Assembly: GCA_003427395.1 (NCBI GenBank) | Contig: BFEA01000396.1 | Coordinates: forward strand, 295,762 to 316,061 | Length of the DNA stretch: 20,300 nucleotides | Direction of reading: 5' to 3' | DNA from: Chara braunii | Lineage: Eukaryota; Streptophyta; Charophyceae; Charales; Characeae | In this document: positions 17,931 through 20,300 of the stretch, one piece after another | Position numbering within the stretch: the first letter of the stretch is position 1 | How the letters are laid out: every line of letters starts with the position of its first letter | Notes under the pieces: generated by a model | Database searches by the model: none | What the model saw: the letters and a program-made list of their open reading frames with translations, nothing else | Told to the model about the DNA's origin: nothing | Translations under genes and position numbers: made by a program

Positions 17931-18898
17931 ATGTCGTCGAGACCTTCGACAAGCGTTAGTGTGAGTCCCCAGACGCACATGCGCTTGAGTCCCGAGAAGC
18001 ACATGCGCTTGGCAAAACCGTTTTCACCTTGTGCGACATCGGTGCGACATCATGACAGTCAAACGTGGATCGACGAAGCAGCCAAGGAGGACTTCGACTT
18101 CGACGAGGACCCATGGATGCCCGTCAAACCGTACATGAACTGGCATCTCGACGAATGGAACGATAATGATTGGAAGGTGATGGAGCGTGTCTGCCCTTGG
18201 GCAAGCCATTACAAATTTGCCAACATGTTAGAGTTCAGGAGCCTCATTCCACTGCCTGATGGTGTCCTCCAGCGAAAGACCCTGGACGATAAGGGTAAAC
18301 CGATCCGCTACCATACCAGCTTCAGCCGTCGCCTCGGCTGCGAGTACATCACATCTTCGCCACGAACTTGGGGAAATTCGCAGAAGCAAGAGTTGGTGGA
18401 CTGCGCTTGTCATTGTTCATTCTTGGAACACTACCCACCCCGTTGCCCGGGGACTTCTCCACAAGCTCTATCGTACTGTTGTGTGCGGTTGACGGATGAC
18501 GGATGCCCTTTCGCCAGAGTGCTATGTGTGGCTTCTTCAAACAAAAGTAAGAAGTGCTTCAGGGATCCAAGTTCAAGGCGGTCAAGTCTCGCCAAGATGT
18601 AGATGGGCGGTCAGACTTGGTGAAAGCAGGTCGGGTCAGATGTTTATCATTGTGGCGTGAGGTGGAAGAGAAAGTGTACGACATACAAGACTGTATAGGG
18701 AATTCCTTAGCACGATCAGGAGGGTTTGTCAAGATGAAATACATGTCCGTGTTTTCGGACAATGCAACTGTCCACGAACCGCAGAGCCACGTATATGAAT
18801 CATCTATGAATGCCATGTATGGTTTCGGTTCACGACCTCGTCCGCGAGAAACCTCGTATGTCACAAGATACGGACGTGTGGTCAGACCTTGTGTTTAA
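17931..18898 (+). pseudogene. D3: family D copy with a frame-shifting deletion
   Basis: Starts at ATG 17931, nine bases after TAG at 17920-17922 in the same context as D2. It matches D2 through PFSPC, DEDPWM, CPWA, YKFANMLEF, SPRTW, QEL and SYCCVRL to SNKSKK. D2's next ~17 codons are then reduced to 11 bases, a net loss of about 40 bp near 18550, and homology continues in another frame (QGSKFK ... EVEEKV ... CIGNSLA ... MKYMSVF) to TGT-TTAA-type stop at 18898. Read straight, translation would end at 18602 without the C-terminal third. There is also a 24-bp tandem duplication near the start (17964-17987 and 17988-18011), and about 17 extra residues before the shared GRVVR end. It may still make a shortened protein. 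Confidence 0.65.
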
Positions 18899-19545
18899 GG
18901 GCGATTGTAATTCTAATGAACTCTTCTGGTTTTACAGCTATCTTGTGCTGTGTTGCGATGTTACGTTGTCTTGCGATGTCGTGTCGTGTACTTCTATGAC
19001 CTTATGTTTAAGGGAAAACATGTTAAAATACAATCTTGTGGAACATGATGTGCATGTGCACCTTGAAATGGTGGATAAGCAGACAATCACACGTTGCCTC
19101 TTGCACCTATTGCAACTATTGCCTCTCACACCTCTATCTACTACTTTATACACGTTGCCTCTGACACCTATTGCAACGCCTCTCAAACCTCTATCTACTA
19201 CTTGTTTTTTGCTTCGAACGTTTTTCCGGAAACAACCCCTATCTACTTTGCAATGTGCGGTTCAGTGGTTTGAACATTTCTCGCAACTCTGCTTGCACTG
19301 TTTCCATTTACGATGGTGCAGTGTTAGGAAAAGACTATGCAAGTTGCGAGTGTTTCCATCTTTACGTTGCGGTGACAAGAGTAAATGTTCTGAATGCATG
19401 TTATGTATCTTGTCCATGCAAAGAAATGACACGAGTGTTTCGATCTCCGATGTTCATGCCAATGTCTTACAGTCCTNTACATGCTCATGTCAAGGAGGGG
19501 ATCGATGTTTGCGATGACAAGAGTGAATGTTAGGAATCTATGCTA
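18899..19545. repeat. Gene-free stretch with a 61-bp tandem duplication
   Basis: cacgttgcctc ... acctctatctactactt at 19090-19150 is repeated from 19151 to about 19203. An acceptor-like ctcttctggttttacag occurs near 18938. 19240-19300 resembles the 82-bp units at 11767, and 19360-19545 contains twice the phrase gatgacaagagt-aatgtt. An N is at 19477. Open frames here show no protein-like conservation. Confidence 0.55.
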
Positions 19546-19848
19546 TTGATTTGTCCATGCAAATGACAAGCCAGCATCCGTATTGTATCACCGCGCTGAT
19601 GGTGTGTGTTCATATTGTCCATGCAAATGTGGTGTGTACCCCGAGCAATCCGCTAGTTGTCCATGCAAATGTCCAAGAACTGATAACCTGCGGGATCTGG
19701 AGTTCAATTTTGTTTCTTGAGTGCGAAACTCTGCTCGAAACAGATCCAAATCCAACAGGAAGTCCGTCCGCACAGACCGCTGATCAGTCACCAAACCGAT
19801 ATCTACGAATTGATTCGCTGTTCAACTAGTATTGGTCAATTCCTTTCC

Positions 19849-19850
<2 letters not shown>
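19546..19850. repeat. Dispersed repeat segment lacking its palindrome
   Basis: atgcaaatgacaagccagca, gctgatggtgtgtg and gtgtaccccgagcaatccgct align with the segments at 12050-12150 and 20240-20300. At about 19630-19640 the palindrome seen in those copies is absent. A separate diverged member lies at 19801-19822. Confidence 0.6.

Positions 19851-19915
<65 letters not shown>
19851..19915. repeat. Uninterrupted CT microsatellite
   Basis: 65 bp of pure CT repeats. The flanks share gctgttcaactag and gactgtttgccacttcc with the CT tract region upstream of D1. Confidence 0.97.
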
Positions 19916-19919
<4 letters not shown>

Positions 19920-20300
19920 ACGAACAGTGCTATTGGCAATCGGCATCGAGAGCGAACGACTGTTTGCCACTTCCTTAAGGTGATCTGTCGAACACCACTA
20001 ACTCCCGAATCATTTGGTGTTCAACTGGACACATTTGTTGCAGGGGTACAGATGGGCAACTTGCCAAATATCGTGCGCCTGGCTGGGTGTTCCGCCCGAC
20101 CACAGTTGACAGGTCCAGTCCTTCAACTTGCAGGGTGTCGGGCGCCGGACCCCTGACCTTTTATGAGAAACAGACACCACATACCCAACACGATGCCCTT
20201 TTGAATCGTGTACTGTCTGTCACAGCAACACTAAGCCAGTGATGTGCGTTCATGTTGTCCATCTAAATGAGAGTTCACTCCGACTTGTGGTGTGTACCCC
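19916..20300. other. Gene-free right edge of the window
   Basis: Includes actgtttgccacttccttaa related to 12927-12950, an acceptor-like catttgttgcag ending at 20042, and a palindrome member at 20265-20286 inside the wider dispersed repeat, which runs off the edge. By analogy with the region before D1, another gene of this neighbourhood may start beyond the window. Confidence 0.4.

Noticed and set aside
18547-18562. 16-nt intron in D3
   Set aside because: Far below any intron size expected in this kind of genome, and removal does not restore the frame.

Overview
The window looks like a repeat-rich piece of a eukaryotic nuclear genome. Coding segments are separated by long non-coding stretches full of microsatellites, tandem duplications and foldbacks. 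Several start codons sit just downstream of a pyrimidine tract ending in AG, as at splice acceptors, and isolated N bases suggest a draft assembly. The one family I recognise, a DUF7869-type protein (QADNC and GHTHTDID motifs), is a eukaryotic, often highly amplified family. A green-lineage host such as a charophyte alga would fit, but this is a low-confidence guess. I see no rRNA, tRNA or CRISPR.

Layout. 1-770: degenerate tandem array and TA microsatellites. 770-1890: gene-free, short direct repeats. 1890-3440: large degenerate CATCGC/CATCTCTCC minisatellite holding one small foldback. 3486-4225: second tandem array with a period near 96 bp. 4432-7628: a DUF7869-type gene, or two adjacent genes, with several in-frame stops and one frame change. 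7726-8565 and 9081-9980: tandem pair of an unknown family (here A and B); A is open, B is broken. 10195-10872: an open orphan gene (C). 10873-12910: non-coding, with tandem duplications of 317, 82 and about 276 bp. 13378-18898: three tandem copies of a second unknown family (D1, D2, D3). D1 carries a stop and a 2.1 kb inserted element, D2 is intact, and D3 has a frame-shifting deletion. 18899-20300: non-coding repeats and a second CT microsatellite.

The most unusual signal is a short dispersed sequence, 22 bp long in nearly every copy, built as an imperfect palindrome: AAGTGCGA, six bases, TCGCACTT. I count roughly 35 copies. They are absent from coding bodies and recur just after stop codons and just before start-proximal acceptors. 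One supplies the stop codon of D2. Two copies with a swapped G:C/C:G stem pair, and intermediates between them, suggest the paired structure matters or is regenerated by how the element spreads.

What the genes do together cannot be read from the sequence. Families A/B and D are lineage-type paralogues with conserved Cys and Trp motifs but no recognised domain. Each tandem set keeps one open copy beside decayed ones, as expected from local duplication and birth-and-death.
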